This document shows positions 62,121 through 64,000 of a DNA stretch of 64,000 bases, in pieces. This DNA is from Cladorhizidae sp. MBARI D1340-BT2 (Eukaryota; Porifera; Demospongiae; Poecilosclerida; Cladorhizidae), in contig JAQNBH010000007.1 in the NCBI GenBank assembly GCA_028752905.1, positions 18,325,613-18,389,612 on the forward strand, in the 5' to 3' direction. Under the pieces are notes generated by a model. It worked only from the letters and a program-made list of their open reading frames with translations, had not been told where the DNA came from and did not search any database. The position numbers were made by a program, and so were the translations under genes. Within the stretch, counting starts at the first letter, position 1, and each line of letters starts with the position of its first letter.

Positions 62121-62439
62121 AGCCATGAACCCTCTGACCCCCACGGATTTATTTTTATTTTTAGATTCACGAGCAGGCGATGCTTGTGAAATACAACCTG
62201 CGGGCGAAATGACTCATCATATTCCATGATGAGTGCAATAAATTGTTTGTTCTATATTTGACATACAGTATTCGTAAGAATTACTATGCTTCATATAATG
62301 GTTGGTCCGTTGGTCTGGATGGACACAAGCTATACCACACATTTAAGTCACTTCTAGTTGTCTTGACAGTATTTATATAACTGCTTTGTGTTGCCATAAA
62401 TCTTGGAAAATGATACGTCCATGCACAATAGAGCATCAG

Positions 62440-62890
62440 AGTGGAACATAGAATATCTAATGCCTTGCCTATAGGAAGATACATACTGCAGTGAGTATAT
62501 CAAGTATTAGAGAATATCTAATGCCATGCCTATAGGAAGATACTTCAGTGAGTATATCAAGTATTAGTGGAATATGGAGAATATCTAATGCCATGCCTAT
62601 AGGAAGATACTTCAGTGAGTATATCAAGTATTAATGGAATATGGAGAATATCTAATGCCTTGCCTATAGGAAGATACTGCAGTGAGTATATACATATCAA
62701 GTATTAGTGGAATATGGAGAATATCTAATGCCTTGCCTATGGGAAGATACTGCAGTGAATATATCAAGTATTAGTGGAACATGGGAGAATATCTAATGCC
62801 TTGCCTATGGGAAGATACTGCAGTGAGTATATCAAGTATTAGTGGAATATGGAGAATATCTAATGCCATGCCTATAGGAAGTGAGTATAT
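62440..62890. repeat. Tandem repeat, about 60-80 bp unit, six copies
   Basis: Units contain AATATCTAATGCCTTGCCTA, TAGGAAGATACTGCAGTGAG and TATATCAAGTATTAGTGGAA, with length variation between copies. Confidence 0.9.
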
Positions 62891-63204
62891 CAAGTGGGTA
62901 CATGTATATATGCATACATGTACACTATTCAAAGAGTGTGGTACATACTTAAGAATGCATTGAACATGTGCCTTGATAAAAGCTAATTGTGTGCATAAGT
63001 TTGTCCTTCTCTCCAACTAGGAAAGCCTGGCAGTTTAATTCTTCTGCTCAAGAATAACTGCCAGGAACGGTGTAATAACCATGCCTGGTTGGGAGGGAGG
63101 TGTTGGGAGGGAGGTGTGTTGTGTGTGTGGCTTGCGTGTTGAGCAACTGTTGTTGGCTCTGTATATACATACAGTACAGTCACAACATTTGGAGTAGGAT
63201 GTGT

Positions 63205-63950
63205 CCCCAGCTGGGTGCCTGTGTAGGTAGCTCACCAAGCTGGCTCACCCAGGTCATGTGTTCATGCATATCCATGTACCTGGGTGCCTGCGTATGTAAC
63301 TCACCAAGCTGGCTCAGGTCTTGTGTTCATGCATATCCATGTACCTGGGTGCCTGCGTATGTAACTCACCAAGCTGGCTCAGGTCTTGTGTTCATGCATA
63401 TCCATGTACCTGGGTGCCTGCGTATGTAACTCACCAAGCTGGCTCAGGTCTTGTGTTCATGCATATCCATGTACCTGGGTGCCTGCATATGTAGCTCACC
63501 AAGCTGGCTCACCCAGGTCTTGTGTTCATGCATATCCATGTACCTGGGTGCCTGCGTATGTAACTCACCAAGCTGGCTCACCCAGGTCTTGTGTTCATGC
63601 ATATCCATGTACCTGGGTGCCTGCGTATGTAACTCACCAAGCTGGCTCAGGTCTTGTGTTCATGCATATCCATGTACCTGGGTGCCTGCGTATGTAACTC
63701 ACCAAGCTGGCTCACCAAGCAGGTCTTGTGTTCATGCATATCCATGTACCTGGGTGCCTGCGTATGTAACTCACCAAGCTGGTCACCCAGGTCTTGTGTT
63801 CATGCATATCCATGTACCTGGGTGCCTGTGTATGTAACTCACCAAGCTGGCTCACCCAGGTCTTGTGTTCATGCATATCCATGTACCTGGGTGCCTGCGT
63901 ATGTAACTCACCAAGCTGGCTCACCCAGGTCTTGTGTTCATGCATATCTG
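63205..63950. repeat. 65/72-bp minisatellite
   Basis: About 11 copies of a unit containing CATGCATATCCATGTACCTG, GGTGCCTGCGTATGTAACTC and ACCAAGCTGGCTCACCCAGG. The short form lacks the ACCC insert. Long ORFs on both strands arise because some unit lengths keep the frame. The window then ends in (ACT)n from about 63,972. Confidence 0.95.
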
Positions 63951-63969
63951 GGCTTCGGTGCCTATTCCA

Positions 63970-64000
<31 letters not shown>

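Overview
This window is nuclear DNA from an animal, most likely a non-bilaterian metazoan and probably a demosponge (inference). The reasons are GT-AG introns, a ciliary tubulin polyglutamylase gene (TTLL1), a single-exon RING/TRAF zinc finger/MATH protein, and a mix of Ginger, Merlin, hAT, APE-type LINE and REL-endonuclease LINE elements. Nothing prokaryotic was seen.

Layout. 1-3,100: diverged direct duplications without a recognised gene. 3,673-19,644 (minus strand): eight in-phase exons covering the N-terminal and central parts of a TTLL1-like gene; the C-terminal exons are presumably beyond the left edge. Its introns hold a 3.9-kb minisatellite built from the end of its own exon 7 plus the 5' splice site, a cluster of hammerhead-ribozyme-like motifs, a tRNA-type SINE, a 3-kb 22-bp satellite, an 18-bp satellite and a long polypyrimidine tract. 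20,114-23,013: a decayed hAT element. 24.8-25.6 kb: a LINE 3' fragment. 26,584-33,182: a palindromic composite with Merlin-like terminal inverted repeats and a Merlin transposase remnant; it encloses an APE-type LINE plus an inverted copy of that LINE's 3' end. 33.2-37.9 kb: two REL-endonuclease LINEs one after the other.

38,508-45,994: an apparently intact Ginger DNA transposon. It has TIRs, a CCGG target duplication and a nine-exon gene of 786 codons encoding integrase, Ulp1-like protease and PHD finger. It sits 46 bp upstream of the ATG of a TRAF-like gene (46,041-47,550), which has a +1 frameshift near its N-terminus. 47.6-51.9 kb: no gene recognised, but one more hammerhead-like repeat copy. 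52-64 kb: mostly minisatellite arrays, two of them telomere-like in composition, with one twin-CX9C (CHCH) exon at 60,000-60,179.

The least expected signals are the hammerhead-like motifs, the minisatellite that has amplified a coding exon/5' splice-site junction of its host gene, the Merlin/LINE composite, and the intact Ginger. All identifications come from reading the sequence; no database search was run.
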